This document shows, piece after piece, positions 42,563 to 54,510 of a stretch of 64,000 nucleotides of DNA. The position numbers and the translations under genes were made by a program. The stretch's first letter is position 1, and each line of letters begins with the position of its first letter. The notes below the pieces were generated by a model. That model made no database searches and was not told the origin of the DNA. It saw only the letters and a list, made by a program, of their open reading frames with translations. Origin of the DNA: Ditylenchus dipsaci (Eukaryota > Nematoda > Chromadorea > Rhabditida > Anguinidae); contig SADC01001226.1 of NCBI GenBank assembly GCA_004194705.1, forward strand, positions 124,001 to 188,000, read 5' to 3'.

Positions 42563-43796
42563 CACCTTGGTTATTACACTACTAACAAGTGATTTTTATA
42601 AATTTTTTAATTAAGCTTTATATATTTACAACGAATCAATACCGAGATTTGGGTTAGCAGTCGAATTAATAGATCTTTAACTCCATTTTTGTATCAACAT
42701 CGTTTGCATGTGGCTCTACATTCTTTGTTTATCAAGGTCTGGTATTTGAAGTCATTGCAAAACTCACGCAATTTGTCACAATACTGTCCTGTAATCAAAT
42801 AATCAAGATCAGTAATACATAATTATACCAATACCGATGTACACGGTGGACCAAGTATTCCAGCCGATTTGAACTGTACAGAATTATTTTTTTTCAAAAC
42901 CCAAGCGAACATACTACGGTTTATTTGACAGTCCTGAATCTGCAGTTTTGTTTGGCACAAATATAAACATTTTATCAAATCTGAGTGCTGAGGCATGCTT
43001 ATTTAAAGAAAACATGTCATTTAGCAGAGAACAAAGTGTACTAGTCAAAGTTTTAATTGATTGTATATCATTCTAAAAACGTTTCAGCAAAATGCTGTAG
43101 TGAAAAACAAGAGCTACAAAACCCACTTCTCAGAATTTTCTTGAACGTTATAAATGTTGAGATATGTCTCTTTACACAAATATCCGACAAAAATTGAAAC
43201 AAAACATGAATTATGCTTTGAATTTTGCATTTAAAAAAAGGTCTGAAATGTGCTCTGTTTTCCACACGGTATAAAAATTTAATGTTTTTTAAATAAGCAT
43301 ATCCCAGTGTTTCTTTTGGGTCGAACAAAACCGCAGATTCAGGGCTGTCAAATGAACTATAATTTGTTATCTTCGAATTCTGGAAAAAAAGTTCTACGCA
43401 TAATCAAAAATGAAGGGGCGCCCATCAATTAGAGTGCCCTTCCAATAGATAAAAATACAATACAGTCGATTCTCGATTTTACGTCACCCTAGATCCAAAA
43501 GCCCCTCCGTAGGCTCTATTTGATTGAAATTAACTGAAAATTACTGAAGTAAAGCCTTGATTTCACGGCATCCTCGATTATACGTCACTTTTTTCGGTTC
43601 CTGTAAAATCGACACTTGATTTTATTCACAAAAATAAAGCCTTAAGTCAAAGGACCGTGATTTTTATAAGATTTCCTAAATTTGAATTGGTGTGGGATAC
43701 CTTGGTACTTCTTTCGAATAGGCCTCCCCATAATTTCTAAAATTTGCTAAAAATTGATTTTGATCTTTTTTAAATCTGTTATTTCTACTTGAAAAT
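42563..43796. other. Intergenic, no gene recognised
   Basis: 42890-43380 is a worn inverted repeat ('tttatttgacagtcctgaatctgcagttttg' region 42922-42955 against 43327-43365, split by mismatches). 43453-43625 has two pogo-like end words ('acagtcgattctcgattttacg', 'gattttacgtcac'). Short open frames have no domain. Confidence 0.45.
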
Positions 43797-43800
43797 TTAA

Positions 43801-44606
43801 CACTAGAACGGCTGACTGTACTAAAGTGTGCGTCTTGTACCAAACTTAACGCTGAACAAGATAGGCGAAAGAAAATTCCGAAAAGGTGCTTTTGTAAATT
43901 GCACTCGGTCAATTTTCAAGACTAAAAGTTCAAATTTCAAATTCCGCTCAAGACAAAAAGATTTAATTTCGAAAAAATTCGATATTTGAATAATTGTTGT
44001 CTTGAGCGGAATTTGAAATTTTACAGGGAGTCTCAGAACTTAAGAGCAGATTTTAAAGTAAATCGACCACGCTGAACACGAATCCGGTGTCAGAATCACG
44101 AGTTTCTCTAGCGTTGAGGAAGCATTCCGTTGAAGTGTTCTTGAAAATATTTTTAGAACTGTTACTTAATAGTTCAAGATTGCCTTTTACTGTACTTTAA
44201 AGCACTATCTGGTGCAATTTTTCTCGCTTTATCGAATAGTAAAAGTCGTTTGCTGAAAAAAAACTTGCGCAAAAAGTTCTACAATGAGAGAATGTTGTAA
44301 ATCAGGTTGAAAAGTTTCGTCTAAGTTTTCTCTATAATCAAAACTTTCTTTTTAGAAACTGTTAAGATCGGGCAGACATATTTAAAGATAGCGCAGAATC
44401 TCAGCTTTCAGATGCACTATGACAATTTTCGAAGTGATTATGGAATTTTGGTTTTTTTCATTGATTTGTAAAAGGACCCATTTTTTCGTGGTAGTTTTGA
44501 AAATTGACCGAGTGCAATTTACAAAAGCACCTTTTTCGGAATTTTCTTTCGCCTATCTTGTTCAGCATTAAATTTGGTATATTTAGTACAGTCAGCCGTT
44601 CTAGTG
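43801..44606. mobile_element. piggyBac-like MITE (806 bp) with exact TTAA borders
   Basis: Inverted ends cactagaacggctgactg (43801) and cagtcagccgttctagtg (to 44606) extend to arms of about 115 bp including 'ttgtaaattgcactcggtc'. TTAA stands at 43797-43800 and 44607-44610. The inside holds a 'ttccgctcaagacaa' hairpin (43925-44030) and sequence shared, inverted, with 4795-5000. No transposase, so non-autonomous. Confidence 0.82.
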
Positions 44607-44610
44607 TTAA

Positions 44611-45045
44611 GAAACGAAGTAAAAATTGAGGGAAGAGATTAATTTTTTTAAGATTTGCCTTGATTCATACATGAGATACTTATATATTTAAGAGTCTCTA
44701 AGGTGTGGAGCATGGTGAATAGGTTTATTTTAATCACCTTGATCGCGATAATTGAGGTGCGGTTAAGGCTGATTAACTTTTTTACGGCAACTTTAATTTA
44801 ATTTCCGGGTGATTATTTGTAAAATAGAGGTTTAAGGACATACCTGAACCCTTAAAAAATCTTAAACCCATTGAGGATCAAGGCAAAATTTGAAATAAAA
44901 TAGTTAATTTTTGGCTTGAGTTCAGAATCGATTCCCCCTCCCCCCACGGGGACTGATCAGGTGGAGGAAATAACTTTATATTCGTGTTTCTCGACCCCGA
45001 TTTCATGAGAAAGCCGGGCGTTTTTTTGATTCTGAGAAAAAAAAT
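44611..45045. other. AT-rich spacer, no gene
   Basis: Contains 'cccctccccccacggggactg' (44935-44955), a C/G run pair heading the next repeat. Nothing coding was recognised. Confidence 0.4.
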
Positions 45046-45640
45046 TTCCGAACCACAGGGGGGGGGGTATCATGGTTTTTTAGTCAAATTTGAAAAATTT
45101 GAATTGGCGCCTTTTGAATTTTAGAGGGATTAAGGGCTGTATAGGGAGGGGAAGGGAATAAAAGGGGGCCACTAATCATAGAGGGCCCTAACAAGAAGAT
45201 GTTGAACATAGTTTTTTAATACTGGGGCCTACCGTATAAATAAACTCTGGTAAGCATGCTTTTTCATGCATCCAGAGTCACTTTCGAGTGATTTGTGTCT
45301 AAGGTATGTGGGTGTGCGCATCTCAACTCCAAATTCCCTTCGCGGGCGCAGGGGGCTTGGTTGGTTAGAGATGCGCGCATTCACTTACCTTAGACATGAT
45401 TCCGAGAAGTACTCTTGACCATGAAATGCATATAGAGTCTTTTTTTGCCACGGCCCAGTTGAAAACATGGTGAGGCAGTCGAAAATACAGATATTTATTT
45501 TCTATTGTTCTGCCATAAAAGTGGCCCCTTTTATTCCTTCCCATCCCAAAACAGCCTTATTCCCTTTAAATTCAAAAGGCGCCAATTTAAATTTTTCAAA
45601 TGTTGACTAAAAAACCATGATACCCCCTGTGGTTCGAAAA
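45046..45640. repeat. Third and most symmetrical copy of the 'ggattatgggctgtattggga' family
   Basis: 45056-45120 ('gggggtatcatggttttttagtcaa', 'aattggcgccttttgaattt') returns inverted at 45525-45640, so this copy is a foldback of about 590 bp. The inner part matches 20400-20860 ('catgcatccagagtcactt', 'gtgtctaaggtatgtggg', 'cttagacatgattccgagaag'). Confidence 0.75.
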
Positions 45641-45989
45641 TTTTTTTTCCTCAGGATTAAAAAAACACACAGAAAAAAACACAAAAAAGCTTTGTCCATT
45701 TTCATTTTTCTTATCTAGTCAAAAATAAAAACAAAGATTTGGAAAGAACAAAATAATTTTTTTATTTCAAATTTTCAAAATCTTAGGGGGGGGGCTATTC
45801 GGAAGAAGTACAAAAATTTTTACTCCGAGAATATACAACAATTATTTTTTTGCTTTAGTCTAAAAATTTCCACAATTTTGAACCGTCAACTTGTCGAGTT
45901 TAACGATGTTTGACAATGCCAGATCGGACAAGTTACCTAACCTCCGTGAACTACAACTCTATGATATAAGTTTAAGATTTTTCTGGAGT

Positions 45990-47212
45990 AAAATTTTGGG
46001 TACATGTCAATTTTCACCGCTAATTTTTACCGCTTTTTATCGCTGACCAATTTTTCGCCGGACGATTTTTCGCTGACCAATTTTCGCCGGACGATTTTTC
46101 ACCGACCAATTTTTCGCCGCCATAATTTCATTCCTGCTTTCTCGTCAGAGTTTTGTCTATGGATGACTTTTTCCTTCCATTTCTCTTGTTATTTTTACCG
46201 CCATATTCTAGTGCATTTTATTATATTGTTCCAGATAAACTCTATTCTTGCAAAGTTTCCACACCCCTGAGAGAATCTTAATACCTGTGTTTTTATAATT
46301 TAATCTCAGTTCTGCTGGTAATCCATGCACCAACTTAACCAAGTGTTCGTCCATTTGGATCAATTTTTTTTACGTTTCGGGTTCCAAAATTTGTTTTCTG
46401 CACTAATTGAAGCATTTTAAAGATGTTTTGAGCGTAGTGAAATTACGTTTTGATGGTATTTTTACAGTTTTCGTAAAACTTGCAAAAAGTTGTTTCAGTA
46501 CTGTCAAATCATCTTTAGAATGCTTGAATTGATGCGAAAAACAAGTTTGGAACCCAAGAACGTGAAAAAAATTTCGATCCGAGTGGACGACCACTTGGTT
46601 TAGTTGGTGCATGGGAAATCCAGATGATCCAGCTACCAGCATGGTCAGATGCTTTGCAAAAAATATTCTACTATACGACCTGAGTACTGCCGACTAAGTA
46701 CTGCAATTTTTGTACACCCACACCTATCACCCAAGTACCGTTACCCAGACACTTCCACTGAGTATCGATTCCTAGTCACTGCTTTGTTACTACCACTTAA
46801 GTACTACTTTCTCGGTACTGACACCTCCATATTATCGCGTGGATCCCCTACAGGATAGGAAACTACTCCAGGAGTGGGTGTATGCAAGTCAAATCGCTGC
46901 TTTAGCTTTATCAAACCGTGTTCAGGACACGATTCTGAATAGGTACAATAATTTTTTTTTCCAATAATATTTTTCAATAATAATAATTGTTTTCAATAAT
47001 AATGACTTTGTAATAATAATGACCTTCAGTACTTATGACTTTCTAGCTCGACCCCATCCCTGAAGAAAATATTCGAGAACAGAAATTGAAATGTGGCGGC
47101 GAAAAAGTGGTCGAATAAAAATTCTTCGGCGAAAAATTGTCCGGCGAAAAATTTGTCGGCAAAAAATTGTCCGCGAAAAGTTGGCGGGTAAAAATTGACC
47201 GGTACCGAAAAT
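45990..47212. repeat. Foldback with tandem 'ttcgccggacgattttt' arms
   Basis: Left arm 45992-46130 and right arm 47088-47212 are inverted and made of 17-20 bp units 'ttttcgccggacgattt'. Ends 'aaaattttgggtac' / 'gtaccgaaaatttt'. The loop contains another palindrome (46300-46625, 'aactt..accaagtgttcgtcca' / 'tggacgaccacttggtt') and 'gagtactgcc'-type words (46670-46860) plus a segment (46865-46960) shared with 58610-58710. No target duplication seen; open frames in the arms are repeats. Confidence 0.65.
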
Positions 47213-47424
47213 TTTAGATGCATATAAAAAAAGTAATTTAGATAACATCTATAAATTTGATGAGTATAAATTTTCCCCCGCCAATTCAAAATCGGAAATG
47301 TTTTCAAAATGCTGCATTGAAACATTGGAAATGCTGAATTCAAAAACCATAGTCTTTGAAGGAGAGGTCGAACAATTTGCTCTATACTGTAATATTTTTT
47401 AAAAATTAAAGTAAGGATAACAAC

Positions 47425-47548
47425 CTCTGTCAACACAAGGTCCACCTGATCCACCTTCATGAATATGTTCAAATTCTTCTCCAGCAAAGACTGCTATCAT
47501 AGTGTAGTACAACATGAAGATTATCGAAAATAAATTGAACAATTTCAT
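47425..47548 (-). CDS. First coding exon of a small secreted protein
   Basis: ATG 47546-47548 opens a clear signal peptide (MKLFNLFSIIFMLYYTMIAV, then FAG) followed by EEFEHIHEGGSGGPCVDR. The exon ends at donor AG|GTTGTT (47425). An acceptor (tattttcag) sits just upstream of the ATG, so a non-coding first exon is likely. The next coding exon should lie below 47400 but was not recognised; the foldback at 45990-47212 occupies most of that space, so the gene may be truncated. Confidence 0.5.
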
Positions 47549-47933
47549 GCCTGAAAATAGACAATTAAATCGACCCAAGTGTGCCACAATCCTTAAAAGA
47601 CTGAGCTATTATTTCATTTTCTACCCTTCAAATCCCCCAGCAAAGTCAGTCATAACTGTTTTGGAGTATAAGACTTATTATGAGCGCTTTGAATACTGTT
47701 TTCAAGCATTTTAGGGCTGGCCAGTTGATTCTATTCACAGCACAGATAAATAACAATACATTGACCTGTATTCGGGATTCGTAATTTCGGACTAGATTAC
47801 TCTTTCTTAGCCAGCTTAAGCCGTTTGTGTTTGAGCTCATCGAATAGCTCAGATTATGAGCTGCATTCTGCTCAAAAAATTTACAGCTACATATAGTTTG
47901 GTCAAAACAAACAGTTTTTTAATTAAAAACAGT

Positions 47934-48162
47934 TACCGTAAAACCTCTATTAAACGGACACCTCTAATAAACGGGCACCCTCAAGGACCTATATCTCAGC
48001 GCAAAAAAATTTTTGCAAATCTGTTTTTCGCGTTTTCTTAGTTGATTCCGCTTTTTAGATTTTTTTGAGTACCAAAAATCTCAAAATCAAATATATTTTT
48101 TTTCGATTTTTTAGGGGTTGAAAATTAAACGGGCATGCCCGTTTAATAGAGGTTATACGGTA
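47934..48162. mobile_element. TACCGTA-family MITE, 'ttaaacggac' subtype
   Basis: Ends taccgtaaaacctctattaa and ttaatagaggttatacggta, interior 'acggacacctctaataaacg' and 'ggggttgaaaattaaacggg'. The closest relative is 37869-38111. Confidence 0.8.
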
Positions 48163-48587
48163 CTCCTGGCAGTGGGTAAGACTTGAGGGGTAGCCTAATT
48201 TGACCTGCCGGTCCTAAACTAAACTTTTCAAATTCAAAGGGCGTGTTACATAATGCTTTCCATCCACATAACGCAGAATTTAGTATTTGTCAAAGGACAC
48301 AAACGATTTCTGAAACAATTAGAAAAATTACAAAAAGATTGGGGAATGTCTATTTTGGATTAAATAATTCCAGGCTAAATCTATCATCTAATATAATTAA
48401 TTTGCGGGTGCTTTTACAACTAGTGTAAGTTAGCATAACCTAAGGCTCAGGTTAGAAGTTTTTTGCAATAAAAAATTGACTTAAGTATTCAGGCATGCAT
48501 TGCGTGGCATGAGAAATCCCAGTTTTGTGAGCCCGTTTTTAGAATTTCTAGGTACAAGAATCCTAACTTCTCATTTAATTAAAAACA

Positions 48588-49921
48588 TACCGTATTTCCT
48601 TTATTAACTCAACACGGGAGTTATCAGGTTGTTCGAAAAGTTCGTAGCGTTTTTTCGAAGCATTATTTCTTATTAATTTGCAACCTTATCTTTCTTCTTT
48701 AAATATTATTTTGTAGCCCTGCATCTCCTCTTCCAAATTACATATTGCTTTTAGCTTTATTATTTGGGATAAGTCACCATTTGGCTCCAAACACTTGTCA
48801 GGTCATTTGAGAAGTTAATCAGCGTTTTCATCACTTAACTGGTCAAATCTTTTTATTTAATTTTAAGCGTTACAGCAACATCTTATCACTATGTTGTAGC
48901 GCAGCTCAAGAGCTACACGATCCATATCACAGAATAGTTTTTGAGAATCTGACTGTTGAGATATGGCCTTTTGAAAAACACAAAAAATGACCAAAATCCA
49001 AATTTTCCCAATTTTTCGAATTTCGGTCGTTTTTTAATGAACTGGTTTTTTCAAAAGGCCATATCTCAACACTCAGCTTTCCAAAAATTATTCTGTAAAA
49101 TGGATCGTGTAGCTTTTGAGCTGCGCTAATACATAGTAATAGTAAAAAGAGTTGCCGTAACGTTAAAATTCAATACAACATCTGACCAGTTAAAGTGATG
49201 AAAAGCTGGTCAACTTCTCAAAATGACCTGACAAGTGTTTGGAGCCAAATGGAGACTTATTCAAAATAATAAAGCTAAAAGCAATATGAAATTTGGAAGA
49301 GGAGATGCAGGGCTACAAAATAGTGTATTAAGAAGAGAGATATGGTTGCAACATTAATAAGAAATAAGGCTTTGAAAAAACGCTACGAACTTATCGAACA
49401 ACCTGTTACTTAAACCCTAAAAAATCAGAAAAATTTGAGGCTGATTTTGAGATTTTCGGGTGCTCATCAAAATCTGCAAAGTGGGTACTAGCGTCGAACA
49501 TGTCACACCTTCAATTTTTTTTCTGTTTATCAAAAAATTCACATTTAATCAATAAATTATTTTTATTCTGTTAAATTGATTTCTGTTACAACCGAGCACG
49601 ACTACTCCCAACAAATGGATCTGTGGAGGTGTAGAGCGCGGAAAAAACAAGTAATTCTTAGCCTAAATAAAATTTGAAATTTGAAGGTGTGAATTTTTTT
49701 GATAGTCAGCAAAAAATTTGAAGGTGTGACATGTTCGACACTAGTACCGTATGGTACCGTACACTAGTACCGGATAACAAAAAAGTGTAATCAGGTGAAC
49801 TCGTGGTAGTTAAGAGAACGCGAAACAAAGATTTGCGAAATGTTTGCTCTAGGCTGAGTGTCTGAAGGTCCTTAGGATGGGGAGTTATTAGAGCATGGGA
49901 GCTAATAGAGGAAATACAGTA
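48588..49921. mobile_element. TACCGTA-family MITE split by a 780-bp foldback
   Basis: Outer ends taccgtatttcctttattaa (48588) and 'gctaatagaggaaatacagta' (49921). At 48626-49406 a second element with ends caggttgttcgaaaagttcg and its complement is inserted; its arms ('agccctgcatctcctcttcc', 'gccaaatgg-gacttat') are related to 26561-27535. A further small palindrome is at 49493-49742. Confidence 0.75.
49493..49742. mobile_element. 250-bp palindromic MITE, gtcgaacatgtcacacc ends
   Basis: Inverted ends gtcgaacatgtcacaccttc and gaaggtgtgacatgttcgac. 'actag' lies just outside both ends (one base offset on the left). Nested in the right half of the 48588-49921 element. Confidence 0.65.
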
Positions 49922-50837
49922 AAAAATATATGAATACAAATAGCAAAGTGAAAAGTTTTGAATCCCAACTAGTACTTTTGGTCACTCCAGTCAATTTGAA
50001 AGAACTCAGCAAGCAAGTGAACAGCACTGACCACTAGTGCAATCTTTTCCTTCATGATGGTTGTGTTTGCATTTATTGTTGCTTCCTTCTAGTCTTCTAT
50101 ACAGGTGATGAATAACTGTAATTTCTTTATGCTATCTGGTTCCCAGTTGCAGACACACATAAACTAGATTTTGGCCAGCTATTAAGAGTCAAGAGCGCCT
50201 GGATTAGAAGCCCCGATAAAATTAATAGAACAATAGCGAGACCATTTCTAGATTTATAATTCTTTCTTTGAATAAAAAATATTAGTGTCAGAAGGATCAC
50301 TATCAATCAACAAAGCTACTTAACCTTCAGTAAAATTAAATTTAAATGATTATCTGTGTAGATTGTACGGGGTTTTTTTAAGATATGGGCAAGAGGGAAG
50401 CCTACGTATGGAAGAAATGAGTGAGTAAGAAAGACACCCATGATTGTACTCAATTCATGACCGCTAATCTGCACCAGTTCTGTGCATCCATGTGATTGAC
50501 TGCAACTAGAAATTTACTTCAACAGTTTAGGTTTCCTCTGAAAAACAATGCTCGGTGCAACAGAAATTTTTATTTAACTGTATATAATCTCTTTCCATTG
50601 CAACAAGAATTTTTTGTATAGATCTAGTCAAAAACTTTCAGAAAAATATTTTCAAATAAAATTTAGTTTTTTTAAGCTTGTTCCTGAAATGTTAATAATA
50701 AAGAATTTCATGTAAAATAAAAAATAAACTTGGAATTATTGATGAAAATAGACACGGCGAACTACTTCCATCCTTTTTAATTTTTTTGGACTCGATAAAT
50801 CTGATGTAGTTCCAAATAAAATATTCTTTAAAACTTT
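49922..50837. other. AT-rich spacer, no gene recognised
   Basis: No repeat family of this window and no coding segment was seen. It precedes the 3' end of the RNase III array. Confidence 0.4.
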
Positions 50838-51684
50838 TTATTCAATTAGGACGATCGAATGTTGAAGATTTAAGAATTTATATTTCTTCGCGAATTCTTT
50901 TTGTAGAAGTGGATAGAAAGTCTGCCAGACAACATTGAGATTTTGGCTACAGTCCTTAAAATAGAAAGTTTTTTTAGAAAAGAAGATCTTATGGTTTTCC
51001 TTACACAAAAGACGGCTCCCACCAATGCTTTAAATATGTTTGCTAAATAATTGGAAGATGGCATATCCAACAGGTGTTCCGAGATCCCGAAATGAATTAT
51101 ACGCTGCAAATTCTATATTTAATTTTTTTAGGAAAAATTTTGTTCGATGAAGCAGAAACCATGATATTTTTTATGGGATTTGGAATCGAAAATAGACCTT
51201 TTGACTTGAAATTTATAGCTACAAGTCGAGTTTCAAAAAAAGAGAAATAATTTCTACTCTTCTCTTTTATGCAGTCTGGGATCTGCCAAAAGCACACTTT
51301 AGTTAATAAAAAATGCAATAAATTAGTTAACCTTGTGAAATTTCAATTCGTGGGCTAACATAGCAAATTTTTATTTCTTGTTAAGCTTCTTATGTGCCTC
51401 TCAAGTTTGTCGTAATCAACTTCTGGTCGGTCAATAATGATGTATCTTGTAAGGAGATATTCCAGGATCGCATCTCCAAGCAATTCTAGACGCTAAAATT
51501 TTTATCAAAAAGCGTTTGTGATAATTTACCCCACATTTTACCGAACCACTTCCTACGGTCATTTCGGTAACAAGAACTTTGCGAAAACATTTTCAAAATA
51601 CAAATATCGTAATACAAGTCAATTTAAATAGTATTTCGGTGGTGTGTTTCGACACCGAAATGACCACAATGATTTGGCGGTCAT

Positions 51685-52695
51685 GGGCGCTATTGTACAA
51701 TCTGTTTCCCCTTCTTGCCTTGGTCCCCCTGTTGTTTTTTTTTCATTTTTTTGGATTTCATTGTTATGATGTTTTTAGTTAAAATGCGCTTATCATGGTA
51801 GATCAAGATGCTCTTTCTCAAACTGTGCAATTTGGTGATATTTGTCTACGTAACCTGTTTCTTATGTCAAGAGAAGAAGTCATCACAGCTTTCGTCGGCC
51901 TTAACTTGCTGCAAAACAAAATGAATTGTTCAAAGTGCGGAGAAGTTATGAGAGTTCTCAATCGAGCACAAGTTCAAAACGGAATACAGGTTATTTCAAT
52001 TCTCTTGCTCTCATTTTTTGTTGTTATGAAAAATATTTAAGTGGGTGTGCAAGTCAAAAAAAATTCCGTGCTCCGCCAAGTCAATTCGTTATGGATCTTT
52101 CTTTGCCAATTCCAATCTTTCGCTTTCTTCTATTTGGTTCTGTGTTACATGTGGGCTGCGGACTTTGATAACAAGCATATATGTCAGGAATTGAAGTTGG
52201 AGGGAAAACTGTCGTGAACTGGCTGAATTTATGCAGAGAAGTGTGTGAGAAGCAAGTTTTTGAAACATATTATCAATATATTCGAATTGCATTCATTCTA
52301 TGAGAAGCGTGTCAATTTTTTCTTCCAATATTTCAGTATCCAGTATTTAAGTCATTTTTAGTTATTGCAATAACGGAGCATCAATAGGTGGTCATTCTAG
52401 CATTGTTGAAATAGATGAGACCTGCTTTTCAAAGAGGAAGTACAACAGAGGAAAACGAATGCCAGGGAATCAGCAATGGATCTTCGGTGGAATCGAGCGC
52501 GGTGGAAAGGAAAAGCATTCGCATTTCGGGTTCCAGATCGAACGAAAAAGACTCTGCTGCAAATCATTAGGAAGAGAATCAAGAGAGGAACCACAATAAT
52601 CTCAGATGACTGACAACTTCAGTTGGAAAAAAATGAAAAAAACAACAACAGGGGGACCAAGGCAAAAAGGGGAAACAGATTGTACAATAGCGCCC
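51685..52695. mobile_element. Merlin (IS1595/ISXO2-like) DNA transposon
   Basis: Inverted ends gggcgctattgtacaatctg / cagattgtacaatagcgccc continue as 'tttccccttcttgcc-ttggtccccctgttgtt' and its complement to about 60 bp. It contains a Merlin-type transposase on the plus strand and lies in intron 1 of RNase III copy A. A simple 8-9 bp target duplication is not seen; see the 31-bp direct repeats. Confidence 0.8.
51795..52600 (+). pseudogene. Merlin transposase, frameshifted
   Basis: ATG 51795 (MVDQDALSQTVQFGDICLRN). Zinc ribbon MNCSKCGEVM at 51920-51950, donor at 51989, acceptor before TGG at 52041, then WVCKSKK...SIRYGSFFANSNLSL, the ISXO2-like region that follows the ribbon. Further downstream 52400-52500 reads VEIDETCFSKRKYNRGKRMPG and QQWIFGGIERG, the catalytic D-E-S/T and G-G-E/R blocks of this family. 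Between them at least two frame changes are needed (near 52140 and 52205), and no stop-free path exists. Either decayed or affected by base-call errors. Confidence 0.75.
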
Positions 52696-54019
52696 AAGTC
52701 AATTTAAATAGTATTTCGGTGGTGTGATTTGCGGTCATTTTTGAATATAAATATTTTAAGAAAAAAGTAAAAACTTTAAAAAAGTTTAAAGCCAAAGCAA
52801 TTTAGGGTTGATTCAACACTCGTCCTTTTATGGAATGTAGGGAACCTAATGAATAAGTTTTATAGTCCGATCTCAATATAGTGGCCTGTACCAGGAGGTA
52901 GCTATATTTGAGGTACCAATATATCGAGGTTTGACTGTATTTGCTTGAGTATGATATCAAAGCAGGTAATTTTCGAAAAATTTGTACAAATTTGGGTGAT
53001 TTATCACGTCTCAGACAAAAAATTGAAAATCTATTTAATAGCCTATTAAAAATTGATCTAAAAATAGTCAAAAAAACGTTTTGACCAAAATTTGACTTTT
53101 TGCGTGAGGAACCAGGGTGAATCAAGGTTTTCGTCGAAAAAAGATGCATAATTTTATGTAGAAAGTGTCAGAATTTTTTTCATATCGTTTTTAACGTTTA
53201 AAAATTACGTAGGAGTTTATAAAAATCGAAAAATGAGCCCTTCCACCCCCTAGGTGAACAAGTACTTAACCTGCTTTTCGACAAAGTTTTGATCTATTTT
53301 ATTGATTATCAATAGTTTGAAGTTTCGAAGAATTATTCCATTTTCAAAAAAAACTACCTCATTGCTTTTCAAGCAATAGATTTCATCCAACGGTCCTTTT
53401 GAGAATTTAATTTTGATAATTTCTTTTGAAGATGCATGAGTGAAAGATTCGGCAATCAGTTTTTTGTCATTAAAAGTGTATCCAATTAATGTCTCCACTT
53501 CTTCCAGATTGGCTTTTACATACAGTTTTTGATAAATTCGCTCCAAATCGTCTGCTGAGCTCATTGTGGTTTCTGGTTGAGGAAGCTGTTTACCCACATT
53601 TTTTGCAAGATTTCACTAGCAAAGTCATATGTGCCTTGTGTCCCCATGTTAGAGGTGAGATCCAATGTGAATTCGAACGAAATCAGCAATTGCAGAAGTT
53701 CCACATTTAGTTGGCACGTCAGAAATGGAGCTTACATCGAAAACATTTCTCTCCATCATTTCCTTACCAATCATGCACACACTTTTGTGCGATAACTAAA
53801 ATGATAATAGTAGTTGTCAAATTTTCTGGAAAATTTCAGTTTTTTATCAGCAAAGCCTGTGTGTATACGCAATCATAACAACTCAATAATTGTCCGGAAC
53901 CAAAAATCTTAAAACAAATTTAAAAAGCAAAAACTTCTAAGTGCTCATGACTTTGCAACAAAGATAGAAAAAGAGGAGTAGGTAACTTTGTGCAATCTAA
54001 GTTTATTACTTATGCCCCT

Positions 54020-54460
54020 ACACAATGATCCGTTTTTCGTCCGCATCCGCACTTTAAAGGGCATGCCCGTGCGTTAAGGCGAGAACCAGCAGTTTTTTCG
54101 AATTTTTTCGAGTCGTCCCTTTTTTCACTCGTAATGCGTCAAATCTGATATAGATGACCTTATACTGCTTTTAAAAACTAGACAGAAACCTTAAAAAGAA
54201 CGAATGTGAAATTTATCGAGAAAGAAAAGAACTGCTGGTTCGCGCCTTTTCTCCCCATCGGCACGATCATGCCCCTTTAAAGCACAGTATAGAAAAAGCA
54301 ATGAAATTTTTTCGTGTATGCATTTAATGTAGTTCGCAATGTAGTCCATTTAAGTAGTCCGCATTGCAGACTACTTTAATGCATATACGGAAACAAATTT
54401 CATTGCTTTTCCTATACTGTGCTTTTAAGTACGGATGCGGACGATAAAGGGATCATTGTG
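54020..54460. mobile_element. Palindromic element holding a second TTTAAAGGGGCATGCC MITE
   Basis: Outer ends 'caatgatccgtttttcgtccgcatccgcac' (54023-54052) return inverted at 54426-54456, stem continued by 'gcacagtatagaaaaagcaatgaaat' (54281-54310 with 54390-54420). The MITE at 54053-54280 (ends tttaaagggcatgcccgtg / catgcccctttaaa) has inserted between 'gcac' and 'gcac'. The MITE matches 12367-12614. Confidence 0.75.
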
Positions 54461-54510
54461 AACGTAGGGTTGGAAAATATCGCACAAAGTTGTTACTAAG
54501 AACGATTTTG

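Larger units (their letters stand above)
51616..52726. repeat. 31-bp perfect direct repeats bracketing the Merlin element
   Basis: The same 31 bp ('aagtcaatttaaatag...ggtggtgtg') stand at 51616-51646 and 52696-52726. The right copy touches the element end; the left copy is 38 bp away, followed by 'tttggcggtcat', which reappears as 'tttgcggtcat' after the right copy. Confidence 0.75.
50838..53810 (-). pseudogene. Dicer-type RNase III domain fragment, copy A (catalytic residues lost)
   Basis: Exons (minus): 53358 to about 53600 (ATG at 53562-53564; NLEEVETLIGYTFNDKKLIA, FTHASS, ends CLKSNE), 51332-51492 (RLELLGDAILEYLLTRYIII..., completing the NERLELLGD signature across the junction), 51005-51103 (YLANIFKALVGAVFC) and 50838-50954 (DCSQNLNVVWQTFYPLLQKE, stop). 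The RNase III fold uses E and D of the signature plus D and E of 'aDifEAliGA'; here the latter two read N and K. Frame also breaks after TRNKN and in exon 3. Upstream, to 53810, the DNA is nearly identical to copy B. Normally this domain cuts dsRNA; this copy should not. Intron 1 holds a Merlin element. Confidence 0.75.
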
